26,827 nucleotides of DNA, taken from Candidatus Riesia pediculicola. Lineage in GTDB: Bacteria; Pseudomonadota; Gammaproteobacteria; Enterobacterales; Enterobacteriaceae. Location of the stretch: NCBI RefSeq assembly GCF_002073915.1, contig NZ_CP012841.1:37-26863 (forward strand), read 5' to 3'. The notes below the pieces were generated by a model, which was not told the DNA's origin, did not search any database, and saw only the letters and a program-made list of their open reading frames with translations. Below, in pieces: positions 9,894-21,424 of the stretch (position 1 is the first letter of the stretch; every line of letters starts with the position of its first letter). The translations under genes and the position numbers were made by a program.

Positions 9894-10754
9894 ATGATAA
9901 AAAATAAATCATTTTCTTTAGCTATAAGTAATAATTTGTCTGCTTACATTAAAACTGCTTATAGCTATCCAGTATTGACCATGGAGGAGGAAAAAAAATA
10001 TATTAATCTGTTCTACCATCATCAAGATCTACGTGCAGCAAAAAAACTCATACTATCTCATTTAAGATTTGTCATTCATATTTCAAAAAATTATTCAGGA
10101 TACGGATTGTTACAAGCAGATCTAATTCAAGAAGGAAACGTCGGTTTGATGAAAGCAGTTCAGAAATTTAATCCGAATGCCAGTGTGCGATTAGTTTCTT
10201 TTGCCATTCATTGGATAAAAGCAGAAATTCACGAATATATCTTAAGAAATTGGAGAATTGTGAAAGTTGCAACAACAAAAGCACAAAGAAAACTTTTCTT
10301 CAATCTACGAAGAAATAAAAAGAAAATTGGATGGTTCGATCAAACCGAAATTGATTCGGTCGCTAAAAAATTAGGAGTTTCTAAAAAAGATGTTAGAGAA
10401 ATGGAATCTAGAATGGTTGCTAAAGATATGGTATTCGATATCAATGAAGAAGAAAACCGTATGAAAGATGATTTTTTCTTAATTCCAGCTTTGTACTTAG
10501 AAGATAAAAGTTCTACATTTTTTGAATCGTTAGAGAAAGATAACTGGGAAAATCATACAATTAAAAGATTAACTCAAGCTTTATCTAAGCTGGATAAAAG
10601 AAGTCAAGAAATCATCAAAAAAAGATGGTTAAACCAATCTGGAAGAGAGACTTTACAAGATTTAGCAAAACAATACAAAGTATCTGCTGAAAGAATTCGA
10701 CAATTAGAAAAGAACGCTATGAAAAAAATTAGGAGTTTGATCGAATCTTCTTAA
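9894..10754 (+). CDS. rpoH: Heat-shock sigma factor sigma-32 (right copy)
   Basis: This is identical in protein sequence to the copy at 6816-7676 (286 residues, RpoH box at 131-139, region 4.2 helix-turn-helix at the C-terminus). It follows ftsY on the same strand, the neighbourhood expected from the enteric order ftsY-ftsE-ftsX-rpoH, so this is likely the original locus. accC converges on it 78 bases downstream. Confidence 0.97.
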   Translation: MIKNKSFSLAISNNLSAYIKTAYSYPVLTMEEEKKYINLFYHHQDLRAAKKLILSHLRFVIHISKNYSGYGLLQADLIQEGNVGLMKAVQKFNPNASVRLVSFAIHWIKAEIHEYILRNWRIVKVATTKAQRKLFFNLRRNKKKIGWFDQTEIDSVAKKLGVSKKDVREMESRMVAKDMVFDINEEENRMKDDFFLIPALYLEDKSSTFFESLEKDNWENHTIKRLTQALSKLDKRSQEIIKKRWLNQSGRETLQDLAKQYKVSAERIRQLEKNAMKKIRSLIESS

Positions 10755-10832
10755 AATGTTGTTTCAAAAAAGAACCATGAAAAAATCTGACTGATTATCT
10801 GAATTTCAATTTAAATAGAATTAAAAATAGGA

Positions 10833-12143
10833 TTATGATGAGGTTTCATAATTAAAAGAATCACTATTCAGTATTTTTTTGTGAAAGTTTATGTTAGTTC
10901 TTACTCCTTCAATGATCAACTCAGAAAGTGCATTTTTCATCCTTAAGAGCGCAATTTCTCTAGATTCTCCATAAGAAATAAGCTTCGCTATCATGGAGTC
11001 ATAATGATGTGAAATATGATATCCAGTATAAATATGAGATTCCCATCGGATTCCCAATCCCCCAGGTACATGTAATTTCGTTATCTTTCCAGAACTTGGA
11101 GAGAAATTAATACTATCTTCTGCATTTATTCTACATTCTATAGAATGCCCAAAAATATGAATATCCTCTTGCTTGAGATCTAATGGTAAACCAAATGCTA
11201 TTTTGATCTGAGCTTTCACTAGATCAAAATTTGTGATCATCTCAGTGATAGTATGTTCAACTTGAATTCTCGTATTCACTTCAATGAAATACATCGATTC
11301 GTTCTTATAAAGAAATTCGAAAGTACCGACTCCACAATAATTTAATTCAATACAAACTTGTACACAAAGTTTTCGAACTTTTCTTAACAGACTTTCTTTA
11401 ATGTTTTTTACAGGTGCTTCTTCAATTATCTTTTGATTGCGACGTTGTATTGAACAATCTCTTTCAGACAGACAGATTACATTTCCTTTTCCATCCGATA
11501 TTACTTGAACTTCGATATGACGTGGATTATTTAAAAATTTTTCCATATATACTTCATCATTTTGAAACAATATTTTCGATTCCTTTTTAGTTAAAAGAAT
11601 CTTTTTCTGCAACTCATTTTCATCTTGAACAACATTAATTGCTAATCCCCCTCCTCCTAAGGAGGGTTTAATTACAATAGGATATCCTATCCTCTCAGCA
11701 ATTTTCTTATTATTCTGAAAATTTTCATCAAGTCGATAACTAAAATCTGATAAACATGGCATCCCAATTTTTTTCATAATTCCAATCGCGGATATTTTAT
11801 TTCCAATTTTCTTTATTATCTTCGAACTAGGACCTATGAATACAAAACCCGATTTTTCAACTTTTTCTGCAAAGTCTGCATTTTCTGATAAAAATCCATA
11901 CCCTGGATGGATTGCATCTGCATTTGTTACTTCTGCGGCAGAAATAATTGAAGGAATATTGAAATAACTTTCCGAAGCTTTCGAAGGTCCAATACAAATG
12001 GATTCATCTGCTAATAAAACATGTTTCGATTTCCTATCTATTACAGAATGTAACGCTACAGTTTTGATTTTTAATTCTTTACAAGCTCTCAAAACTCTTA
12101 AAGCAATCTCTCCTCTATTTGCTATGACAATCTTTTTAAACAT
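10833..12143 (-). CDS. accC: Biotin carboxylase subunit of acetyl-CoA carboxylase (right copy)
   Basis: This is identical in protein to 5427-6737, with the same altered glycine-rich lid at residues 161-169 and the same short C-terminus. Its start overlaps the accB stop by eight bases. It is the distal gene of an aroQ-accB-accC unit on the minus strand that converges on rpoH. Confidence 0.95.
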   Translation of the reverse strand: MFKKIVIANRGEIALRVLRACKELKIKTVALHSVIDRKSKHVLLADESICIGPSKASESYFNIPSIISAAEVTNADAIHPGYGFLSENADFAEKVEKSGFVFIGPSSKIIKKIGNKISAIGIMKKIGMPCLSDFSYRLDENFQNNKKIAERIGYPIVIKPSLGGGGLAINVVQDENELQKKILLTKKESKILFQNDEVYMEKFLNNPRHIEVQVISDGKGNVICLSERDCSIQRRNQKIIEEAPVKNIKESLLRKVRKLCVQVCIELNYCGVGTFEFLYKNESMYFIEVNTRIQVEHTITEMITNFDLVKAQIKIAFGLPLDLKQEDIHIFGHSIECRINAEDSINFSPSSGKITKLHVPGGLGIRWESHIYTGYHISHHYDSMIAKLISYGESREIALLRMKNALSELIIEGVRTNINFHKKILNSDSFNYETSS

Positions 12144-12621
12144 TCTCTATATCTAATTTTAAAATCATTAATGGTGTATCAAACTCTACAACATCACCAT
12201 CCTTCGTTAAGATCTCCTTAATTGTTCCAGATTGATTTGACTTAATTTGATTCATAATTTTCATTGATTCTATAATGCATAAAATATCTCCTTTCTTAAT
12301 TTTTTGACCTACTCTGACAAGAGGATCTGAATCAATATGAAGGGATCTATAGAACGTACCTACAATCGGTGAACGAATAATGTGCTCTTTATGATCTCTT
12401 TTTAGAATATTATTTTGTTTTCTATTTTGAAGGGTTTTTCTTTCAATTTCTTCCTTCTCTTTTTCAATCTCTTTCAATCGTTTTATCTTCAGATCTTCAG
12501 TTTTAATTGACTCTTTTGTTCTTTTGATTTTTATTAGTTCTCCATTTTTGGAAATTTCAATTTCGGAAATACTAAACTTTTGAACCAATTCAATGATTTT
12601 TTCTATTTTTCGAATATCCAT
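12136..12621 (-). CDS. accB: Biotin carboxyl carrier protein of acetyl-CoA carboxylase (right copy)
   Basis: This is identical in protein to 4949-5434, with the biotin-accepting lysine at residue 121 in ESMKIMN. It sits between aroQ (19 bases upstream) and accC (eight-base overlap), all on the minus strand, which indicates one operon. Confidence 0.96.
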   Translation of the reverse strand: MDIRKIEKIIELVQKFSISEIEISKNGELIKIKRTKESIKTEDLKIKRLKEIEKEKEEIERKTLQNRKQNNILKRDHKEHIIRSPIVGTFYRSLHIDSDPLVRVGQKIKKGDILCIIESMKIMNQIKSNQSGTIKEILTKDGDVVEFDTPLMILKLDIENV

Positions 12622-12640
12622 TATGTTTTTTCAAATTCTT

Positions 12641-13156
12641 CTATATAACTAACGAACCGTTTCTCGACAAAAAGTTAATAGATGCTTCTAATGCAAAGAT
12701 ATAACCTTGATCATAAAAACCACAGATTACTCCTTCTGCTATATCAGAAAGATAAGATATTTTTCTAAAATACTCCCTCGAGTATATGTTCGTAATGTGA
12801 ATTTCGTAAAATGGAACTTTAGAAGCTAAAATGGCATCTCTTAAAGCAACACTTGTATGTGCAAAAGCTCCAGGATTAATCAAAATAAAATCAACCTTCT
12901 TATAAGAATTATGAATGAGATCAATGATTTCATGTTCTGCGTTAGATTGAAAGAAACTCAAAGACACTCCAAAATTCTCTGCTTTTTCCTTCATTTTTTT
13001 GATGATATCTTTTAAGCTAATTCCATGGTACAAACCAGTTTCTCTTCTTTCGAGCACATTCATATTAGGACCATTAATGAGTAGAATTTTAGCTTTGTAA
13101 CGATTATGATTCGACTCTTTTTTCTTTGAAGTATTTAATTTTTTCTGAAGAAACAT
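12641..13156 (-). CDS. aroQ: Type II 3-dehydroquinate dehydratase AroQ (right copy)
   Basis: This is identical in protein to 4414-4929, with catalytic R38, Y43, QSNAEHE and NPGAFAHTS intact. It is the first gene of the aroQ-accB-accC unit and diverges from the intact mreB across a 533-base gap. Confidence 0.95.
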   Translation of the reverse strand: MFLQKKLNTSKKKESNHNRYKAKILLINGPNMNVLERRETGLYHGISLKDIIKKMKEKAENFGVSLSFFQSNAEHEIIDLIHNSYKKVDFILINPGAFAHTSVALRDAILASKVPFYEIHITNIYSREYFRKISYLSDIAEGVICGFYDQGYIFALEASINFLSRNGSLVI

Positions 13157-14733
<1,577 letters not shown>

Positions 14734-14784
14734 TTTATTTTCGATAAAAATATAAAAAATCTTTTAGAAATTTTGTAAAATTAT

Positions 14785-15618
14785 ATGAGAAAGAGATATT
14801 TTCAGAAACGCAATTCTTTTTTGTTTCCCCTTTTTATAGCATTGTTTTCTATTCTTCTTGTTTATGTTCAGGATATTTATTCAAAAAAATTTTCTAACGA
14901 ATTTTTTCAGGAAATAAGGGGATTATTTGATGATGTAATCAGTCCTTTCTATAATACAGTTAAAAATACCAAGATGTTTTTTAAATCAACATATGATTTG
15001 ATAATTGAAAAAAAGAATTTAATCCATGAAAATAGAACTTTAAAAAAAAAGTTCTTATTAAGTCAAGTGGAAATTTTATCTTCTCGATTTCTTAGAAAAG
15101 AAAATGATAAATTAAGAGGTTTACTACGTATATCTAGTCTTTCAAATAGATATCAGACAACAGTTGCTAAAGTCATATTGAACATTAGAACTCCTCAAAT
15201 TAATCAAATCGTCTTTGATAAGGGAGAAAACGATGGTATCAAAATTGGTCAGATAGTCTTGGAAGAAAACGGAGTGGTAGGACAAGTTGTCTCCGTTGGA
15301 AAGTGGTTTAGTAGAGCTTCGTCAATTTATGATTTTTCAAACGCTATACCAGTTATTTGCGAAAGAAACGGAATACGTATGGTAGTTCTTGGAAATGGAT
15401 ACAATAACGATTTAAAGCTAGACTATTTTTCGGAAAATTACGAAGATTTTCGTCCAGGAGATATTCTGGTAACCTCTGGATTAGGAGGAAAATTTCCAAA
15501 AGGCTATCCAGTGGCCATTACTTCATTTTTTAAATATAATCAATTTCTTTCTAAAGTAGAATACTTTGCAAAACCTATAATTAATTTAAAAAAAATAGAT
15601 TTTATTGTCATTAAATAG
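14785..15618 (+). CDS. mreC: Rod shape-determining protein MreC (right copy)
   Basis: This is identical in protein to 1953-2786 (277 residues: membrane segment 11-30, coiled coil about 70-115, beta-rich core after that). It follows the intact mreB by 51 bases on the same strand and is presumably cotranscribed with it. The mreD remnant begins 35 bases downstream. Confidence 0.94.
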   Translation: MRKRYFQKRNSFLFPLFIALFSILLVYVQDIYSKKFSNEFFQEIRGLFDDVISPFYNTVKNTKMFFKSTYDLIIEKKNLIHENRTLKKKFLLSQVEILSSRFLRKENDKLRGLLRISSLSNRYQTTVAKVILNIRTPQINQIVFDKGENDGIKIGQIVLEENGVVGQVVSVGKWFSRASSIYDFSNAIPVICERNGIRMVVLGNGYNNDLKLDYFSENYEDFRPGDILVTSGLGGKFPKGYPVAITSFFKYNQFLSKVEYFAKPIINLKKIDFIVIK

Positions 15619-15652
15619 ATTTTAATCCTGAAACGGAGATTGAAAAAGTCAG

Positions 15653-16061
15653 ATGAACTTTTTTTTTAAAAAAAAATATTTAATTTTATTTTTAATTTCA
15701 TTGTTTTTTGAAACTTATTTAATTGAAAATCACAGATTTTTTCTTTATTTTAAGCCTACCTAATCGCGTTATCTATCTTTCTCGAATGGAACGATCTTAA
15801 GATCGATCTCAATTCTTTTATATGGAGAAATTTTCTTCTTGGATTATTAAGCGATTTAGTTCAAGGAACTACTATCGGATCTCATTTTTTTTTTATAATA
15901 GTCTAATTTTTACTATTCCAAATGGATTTTTTAGAAACAGAAAAAACAAAATGATCAAAAAGATCCTAATTTGGTTCTGTAAACTTATTTTTTTATTTTC
16001 TACTATGTATTTGATTGAAAGAACTTTTATTTTCCTAAAAAGTTTTCGCTTAGAATCCTAA
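15653..16061 (+). pseudogene. mreD: Decayed mreD, rod-shape membrane protein (right copy)
   Basis: Three successive frames read as one MreD-like protein. The first starts at ATG 15653 with a hydrophobic segment (YLILFLISLF) and ends with FKPT at a TAA (15761-15763), matching the FRPNW region of E. coli MreD. Shifting frame there continues LIALSIFLEW, then LLGLLSDLVQGTTIGS, which matches the family's GAILDLISGSTLG. That frame stops at 15904-15906 just after a run of ten T (15885-15894). A second shift in the same direction at this run continues SLIFTIPN to the stop at 16061. The total is about 135 residues against 162 in E. coli, with the C-terminal membrane segment missing. Slippage on the T run could repair only the second lesion. 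The identification rests on remembered alignment and position after mreC. Confidence 0.78.
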
Positions 16062-16330
16062 TTTTGCATACTGATTTCTATAAGATTTTCTGTCTATTTC
16101 AGAAATGAATTGAGAGACGTATTTAATTGATATATAAAGAAAATACATTTTTAATTTTTAAAAATCCATTTTGAATACAAAACATCCGTTTTTAAATCAA
16201 AATCGATTTTTAACCTTTTAGAACTAAAATAGACTTCAGCTATAAATTCTTTTATTTACGTCTCAAAAAAAATAATTTCTCAAAAAGACATGGACGTTAT
16301 TGAAATGCTGTTGAACGAATTTTCATATAT

Positions 16331-16891
16331 TTAACTTTTTTCAATCGTATCCAGAGAAATTGTCTTATTTTTTTCAAAAAATAATTTTTTAGAAAAAAGA
16401 ATAATATCGCAGACTTCTCTAACTGCTCCATTTCCTCCAAATTTTTCAGTAATATAATCTGATTTCTGCAGTACTTTGGGATGAGAGTTCGGAACTGCCA
16501 CAGAAAATCCTACTTTTGACATCACAGGAAGATCTATAATATCATCTCCAATGTAGGTCACTTCTTCGGATACGATTTGTAATTTATTCAATAAATCAAA
16601 ATATGCTTCTTCTTTTTCATAACAACCTTGATAAAGATGCCTAATTCCAAGAAAACGAGAACGGTTTTCTAAAGTTTTAGAAACACCTCCGCTAATAATT
16701 GCAACTTCTATACCTATTTTTTTTATACATCGAATTCCATACCCATCCTGAACATTAAAAGTTTTGATTTCTTCCCCGCTATTTCCGATATAAATTAGCC
16801 CGTTAGTCATTACTCCGTCACAATCACAGATAAGTAGTTTGGTTTTACTTACTTTTTTAAACATTTTAAAATTTTTCAATAAATTGTACAT
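16331..16891 (-). CDS. kdsC: 3-deoxy-D-manno-octulosonate 8-phosphate phosphatase KdsC (right copy)
   Basis: This is a 186-residue HAD phosphatase making Kdo for lipopolysaccharide, identical to the left copy from residue 13 onward. It reads NFKMFKK where the left copy has ILNVKK, because of three extra bases in homopolymers. Catalytic motifs are the D-x-D of CDCDGV (residues 23 and 25) and GDD (115-117). An internal in-frame ATG at 16864, giving MFKKVSK, is a plausible alternative start and does not exist in frame in the left copy. The gene diverges from ibaG-murA as in E. coli, with kdsD and the mla genes gone from between. Confidence 0.93.
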   Translation of the reverse strand: MYNLLKNFKMFKKVSKTKLLICDCDGVMTNGLIYIGNSGEEIKTFNVQDGYGIRCIKKIGIEVAIISGGVSKTLENRSRFLGIRHLYQGCYEKEEAYFDLLNKLQIVSEEVTYIGDDIIDLPVMSKVGFSVAVPNSHPKVLQKSDYITEKFGGNGAVREVCDIILFSKKLFFEKNKTISLDTIEKS

Positions 16892-17645
16892 GTCTAGTCA
16901 AGCATTTCTAAAAATATTATCTATGACTCTAAAGAAATATTATTATCTTTAGATCTGTATGATTTTATCGAATGATTTCATTGATTGAATTTTCTAAATT
17001 CAAAATTTTTTTGAAAAGTTTTCTTTAAAAATTTAATTTTTAAATTATATATTTTACATTTTTATATCTAAAAAAAATTGATAAAAATATTCTTTACTGT
17101 CAGAAATTTTAAGCAACTACCTTATACATTACAAGTTATGTTCGAATATTTTTAAAAAGTTATGTATATCATTTTTGAAAAGTTAATATACAAAAGTATA
17201 ATTTTGACACAAAAATTTTTTTGAAAAATTTTAAAAAATTTAGAAAAAATGATTTATATCGATTTTTTTCTAAGTAATATTCAGTTAGTTGAAATAAAAT
17301 AAGTTACATTTTTTAGAACATAAAAAACATACATATAATACAGTTCATACATTCTTAAATGAATATCAATTCTCTATCGAATTATAAAATTGAAACTCGA
17401 TTTATATTTTGTTCAATTTTCTGAAATAATTTGATTATTTCATCAATATGCAGTATATTTTATGAGAAAATGGTACATTTTACATATATCTAGTTAATCT
17501 TGATTTGGAATGATTTAATCATTCTTCAGATATGTTTCGTATATAACGAATTTGGTTAGAATTTATTCACATCGTTTAAATAAGAATTCAATACCTTTAA
17601 TACCTTTTGATTTACATTATTTTCTTTATTCTCAATTTTATTGTT
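16892..17645. other. Gene-free stretch between kdsC and ibaG
   Basis: These 754 very AT-rich bases contain no supported gene. In enteric bacteria kdsD, yrbG and mlaFEDCB occupy this interval. The outer limit of the detectable inverted repeat (17573) falls inside it. Short open frames at about 17550-17780 in other frames are shadows of ibaG or chance. Confidence 0.6.
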
Positions 17646-17894
17646 ATGGATGTAAAAAAAATTCAGGAAATACTGAACGATGCATTGAAACCCCAAATGG
17701 TTTTTGTAACAGGAAATCAGAGTTATTTCAAAATTTTCATAGTAGATGATATTTTTAAGAAAATGAATTCCGTACAGAGACAAAGGAGAGTATATGAAGT
17801 GTTAACAAAATATATCAAAGATGGATCTATTCATGCACTTTCAATCTATACATATTCAGTAAATGAGTGGAAAGAAATTGAAAAAAAAGAATAA
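17646..17894 (+). CDS. ibaG: BolA-family protein IbaG
   Basis: IbaG is a small BolA-family protein. In the family it partners with monothiol glutaredoxin in iron-sulfur handling, and in enteric bacteria it is linked to acid stress. The 82 residues align along their length with E. coli IbaG (84): IQEILNDAL, VTGNQSYFKI, RQRRVYEVL and SIHALSI, whose H63 is the invariant BolA histidine. The usual His in the SHF motif is Tyr here. I chose the ATG at 17646 (MDVKKIQ) over an in-frame ATG 13 codons upstream, because the upstream extension is hydrophobic and has no family counterpart. It precedes murA on the same strand, the conserved enteric pair, although the mla genes that normally precede it are lost. 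Confidence 0.9.
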   Translation: MDVKKIQEILNDALKPQMVFVTGNQSYFKIFIVDDIFKKMNSVQRQRRVYEVLTKYIKDGSIHALSIYTYSVNEWKEIEKKE

Positions 17895-17962
17895 ATAATC
17901 TGATTTCTTTTTCATTTTTTATGTATTTCTTTGAATTTAAGAAAAATTAAGACCTTTCGAAA

Positions 17963-19231
17963 GTGAATACATTTCAATTAAATGGACCTACAAAATTAAC
18001 TGGGAAAGTTTTTATTTCTGGTTCTAAAAATTCGGCTCTACCTATATTGTTTGCTTCTCTCTTATCCGATAATTCTGTCATCTTATACAATATTCCAAAA
18101 ATAAATGATGTAAATATTGCAATAAAAATACTCAATCATATTGGAGTCAAAGTTTCGCAAAGAGAAAGACATATTTTCATTGATACTGATAACATGAACA
18201 ATTTTAGTGTTCCTTATGAGCTATCAAAAAGCATTAGAGCGTCTATCTTAATTTTAGCTCCTCTTATTTCTCGATTTGGTAGAGGAAACATTTTTTTTCC
18301 GGGAGGATGCCATATTGGAGAAAGGCCCATTGATCTTCATATTGAAGGATTGAAAAGAATGGGAATAAATATTGAGATAAAAAAGAAAAAATTAACTGCA
18401 TATATCAAAAAAAAACTAATTGGAACTGAAATATTTATTAATAAAGTCAGTGTAGGTGCAACAATTTCTATTCTGATGGCCGCAACTAAAGCTAAGGGTA
18501 GAACTATTATCAAAAATGCAGCTTGTGAACCAGAAATAGTCGACATTTCCAATTTTCTCAATTTAATGGGAGCTAAAATAAAAGGGGCAGGAACAAAAGA
18601 AATCAGAATAGAAGGAGTAAAAATATTAAAAGGGGGGGAATACAAGATTTTGCCAGATCGTATTGAAACAGGTACTTTTTTAATTGCAGCGGCTATTTCA
18701 AAAGGATCCATAGTTTGCAAAAAAACTGACCCAACTCTTCTTAAAGACGTACTTTTTAAGCTTCGTCAAACTGGTTTGGATGTTCAGGAAGGAAAGAATT
18801 GGATCAAATTAGATACTCATGAAAAAAGACCAAAAGCAATAAGTTTTAAAACAGAACCATATCCTGGTTTTCCGACAGATATGCAGTCTCAATTCACTTT
18901 ATTAAATTCAATAGCTTCTGGAAGAAGTGTGGTTACAGAAACAATTTTCAAAAATCGTTTTATGTTTATTCCAGACTTGATTCGAATGGGGGCTAAAATA
19001 TGTAGAAAAGGAAATCAAATATTCTGCAAAGGAGTAAAGAGACTCGTTGGAAAAAGAGTATTTGCTCAAGACCTTCGTGGAGCAGCCAGTTTAGTTTTAG
19101 CTGGATGCATAGCAGATGGGAAAACGACCGTTCATAATGTTTTGCATATTGATAGAGGATACGAAAATATGGAAAAAAAATTGAGATCTCTGGGAGCTAT
19201 CATAAAAAAAAGGTCTTTTTTCGAAAAATAA
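17963..19231 (+). CDS. murA: UDP-N-acetylglucosamine 1-carboxyvinyltransferase MurA
   Basis: MurA transfers enolpyruvate from PEP to UDP-GlcNAc, the first committed step of peptidoglycan synthesis, in the cytoplasm. The 422 residues match the family length (E. coli 419). Active-site K22 and N23 lie in SGSKNSALP, the catalytic and fosfomycin-sensitive cysteine is C116 in GGCHIGERP, and LPDRIETGTF, FPTDMQ and the C-terminal LAGCIA-HIDRGY block are all present. The start is GTG at 17963. The protein start NTFQLNGPTKL aligns with E. coli DKFRVQGPTKL, so an upstream start is unnecessary. It follows ibaG by 68 bases. degQ converges from the other side. Confidence 0.97.
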   Translation: MNTFQLNGPTKLTGKVFISGSKNSALPILFASLLSDNSVILYNIPKINDVNIAIKILNHIGVKVSQRERHIFIDTDNMNNFSVPYELSKSIRASILILAPLISRFGRGNIFFPGGCHIGERPIDLHIEGLKRMGINIEIKKKKLTAYIKKKLIGTEIFINKVSVGATISILMAATKAKGRTIIKNAACEPEIVDISNFLNLMGAKIKGAGTKEIRIEGVKILKGGEYKILPDRIETGTFLIAAAISKGSIVCKKTDPTLLKDVLFKLRQTGLDVQEGKNWIKLDTHEKRPKAISFKTEPYPGFPTDMQSQFTLLNSIASGRSVVTETIFKNRFMFIPDLIRMGAKICRKGNQIFCKGVKRLVGKRVFAQDLRGAASLVLAGCIADGKTTVHNVLHIDRGYENMEKKLRSLGAIIKKRSFFEK

Positions 19232-19305
19232 GTTTAAAACGAATCTCATCTTTAAAAATTCAAATTTTAAGAAAATCTTTTATTGTGTTGAAGTTATGAA
19301 AGAAA

Positions 19306-20772
19306 CTAGTTTATGTGTTTTCGAAATAATAGATATATACTTTGGTCTCCCCTGATTATATTGAAAGCCAAAACAGTTGGATTTTTTTCTATAATTCTTC
19401 GAAATTCAAAGATGTCCTTAACTCTATTTTCGTTTAGATTGATAATTAAATCGTTCTTTTTCAGTCCAATAGATTGCGCAGAAGAATTGGGTAAGACATT
19501 TTCTACTCTTACTCCTCGGATCTGTTTTATCGTTCCATTGCTAAATGTTGCTCCTAATACGGATATTGTGATCTTCTTAAGATCGACATGACTTGAATTA
19601 TCACGTTCTAATATAACTGTAACATCCACTACTTTTTTCTTTCGAAGCAATCCTATCTTAATCAATTTTCCGATTTCCATAATGCTAACTTTGGCACGTA
19701 ATTCAGCAAAACTATTTATCTTCTTTCCATCCATGTTGACGATGACATCTCCTGGTTGAATACCAGCTTTGTGAGCAGGTGAATATGGTATTACTTCATT
19801 AACAAATGCACCTTTTTGAACATCAATATTTAAAGCTTTTGCTACATCTGAAGTAAGTTCTGTTCCTTTAATCCCTAAAACGCCTCTTCTAACTTCTCCA
19901 TTTCTTATAATTTGATTACTCAAAGATTTTGCCATATTTGACGGAATCGCAAATCCTATTCCAATATTTCCTCCTCCTGGAGCTAAAATAGCTGTATTAA
20001 TTCCAATTAATTCCCCTCTTAAGTTAACTAATGCCCCTCCAGAATTTCCTCTATTGATTGATGCATCTGTTTGAATGAAATTCTCTATTCCTTCTACGTT
20101 CAATCCACTTCTTCCTAATGCGGAGACAATTCCAGATGTTGCTGTTTGTCCTAATCCAAATGGATTACCGACTGCAACAACGAAATCTCCAACTTTAATC
20201 TTATCAGAATCTGCAATTTTAATAGCTTTTAAGTGAATTTTTTTAAAAATATTCGAGTTTAGATTTTTGATTTGTAACAGTGCGACATCTGTTAGAGAAT
20301 CTTTACCAATTAGTTGAGCACTAACTTCTGCACCTTCATTCAGTTGAATCTGTATATCTTGTGCATTATCTACGACATGATTATTTGTTAATACATATCC
20401 TTTTTCTGCATCAATTATTACACCAGACCCAATTCCTTCGAAAGGACGTATGCTCTTTTGTTGAGAAGGAAAGTTTGGACCAAAGAAAAACTTAAATTCT
20501 TCTGGGATTTGTTGATTATGTATTTTTGTTCCAGATACATGAATGCTAACAACTGTCGGAAGAACTCTTTCTAGCATAGGAGCTAAACTTGGTATGACTT
20601 GATGGCTAGATTTAAAACAAATATTGTTAATTGCTTGTAACTCAGAAAAAATCGAGATGATTGATACAATAATTAAAAATTGCACAATATTTTTTTTTGT
20701 TTTTTTTATATAACTTTTATCTTTTTCATAAAGTACTTTTTTAGAAACAATCAAATTAAGAAAAGATTTCAT
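19306..20772 (-). CDS. degQ: Periplasmic serine endoprotease DegQ (HtrA family)
   Basis: DegQ degrades and chaperones misfolded envelope proteins in the periplasm. The 488 residues hold a signal segment (hydrophobic core about 29-43, possible cleavage after LQA at 47), a trypsin-like domain with triad H132, D162 and S244 (NRGNSGG), and two PDZ domains at about 285-380 and 400-485. IPEEFKFFFG, PFEGIGSG, LGQTATSGIVSALGRSGLN and the final QSIYLL match E. coli DegQ closely. The short LA loop and position next to rplM also favour DegQ over DegP; DegS is excluded by the two PDZ domains. The Lys-rich lead before the signal core is about 25 residues longer than usual and no internal ATG gives a shorter form, so the true start might be a non-ATG codon. 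Confidence 0.94.
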   Translation of the reverse strand: MKSFLNLIVSKKVLYEKDKSYIKKTKKNIVQFLIIVSIISIFSELQAINNICFKSSHQVIPSLAPMLERVLPTVVSIHVSGTKIHNQQIPEEFKFFFGPNFPSQQKSIRPFEGIGSGVIIDAEKGYVLTNNHVVDNAQDIQIQLNEGAEVSAQLIGKDSLTDVALLQIKNLNSNIFKKIHLKAIKIADSDKIKVGDFVVAVGNPFGLGQTATSGIVSALGRSGLNVEGIENFIQTDASINRGNSGGALVNLRGELIGINTAILAPGGGNIGIGFAIPSNMAKSLSNQIIRNGEVRRGVLGIKGTELTSDVAKALNIDVQKGAFVNEVIPYSPAHKAGIQPGDVIVNMDGKKINSFAELRAKVSIMEIGKLIKIGLLRKKKVVDVTVILERDNSSHVDLKKITISVLGATFSNGTIKQIRGVRVENVLPNSSAQSIGLKKNDLIINLNENRVKDIFEFRRIIEKNPTVLAFNIIRGDQSIYLLFRKHIN

Positions 20773-21424
20773 ACTTTTATTTTGTATCTTTTTTTTAATG
20801 TTAAGAAAGAAAGAGAACTTACATATTTAAATATTTTTATCTTTTGATAAAGATTTTAGTAATGAATTTTTTGTTCTTTTATATGTTTTATATCAAGTAT
20901 TCATAATTGGTTTTATTAAATAAAATAAAAATATCTAAATAATCGAATAATTTTTTCAAATCAAATATTTTAATATGAAAATACAATCCTCCTTTTTAAG
21001 GAAACTTATTTTTAATATTTTTTCAGATTTAAGAATTCTTTAGTAAAGAAATTATTTAAGTTCGACTATAAGGAAACATTTTTTAAAAAAAGTAGTCCTT
21101 CAAAACATATTTATTTCCAAATATATAGTATATGATCGAATCTAAAAATTTTTCAGTAATTTTTAAATTTTTTCTAAAAAAACTAAGTTTATTTCTATAA
21201 CATTTAAAATATATGATATAATCGGAATTTTAGGAATCTTTGATAAAATTGTATAGAGAGGATATTGATTTTCTTCCATTGATATACCATAAACCATGCA
21301 GAAAATAAGAAATCAAAATATCAAATTAAGAAAAGATCTATATGATTCTTGATCTTTTTCGAATTGTTTCGTAAGTAAATACGTTCTATACTTTCATTTA
21401 AAATCTAAAAAACAATCCGATAAC
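20773..21424. other. Gene-free stretch between degQ and rplM
   Basis: These 652 AT-rich bases separate the divergent degQ and rplM. E. coli has zapG and zapE in this interval. I recognise neither gene, no tRNA and no clear promoter pair. Eleven codons directly before the rplM ATG remain open in frame and may be the remains of the longer L13 N-terminus. Confidence 0.5.

Noticed and set aside
15792..15805. GATC-rich palindrome (GATCTTAAGATC) as an operator or origin element
   Set aside because: It is a single 12-base palindrome inside the mreD remnant, with no repeated partner boxes apart from its mirror copy.
15822..16061. A 79-codon open frame that could be a small membrane protein gene (mirror at 1510-1749)
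   Set aside because: Its first part is out of frame with the MreD-like reading and its second part matches the end of MreD; it is better explained as the last piece of a decayed mreD.
17607..17645. Upstream start for ibaG adding 13 hydrophobic residues
   Set aside because: Family alignment begins at the later ATG (17646) and the extension has no counterpart.
18337..18720. Open frame of 127 codons opposite murA
   Set aside because: It is antisense to a well-conserved part of murA, with no family resemblance.
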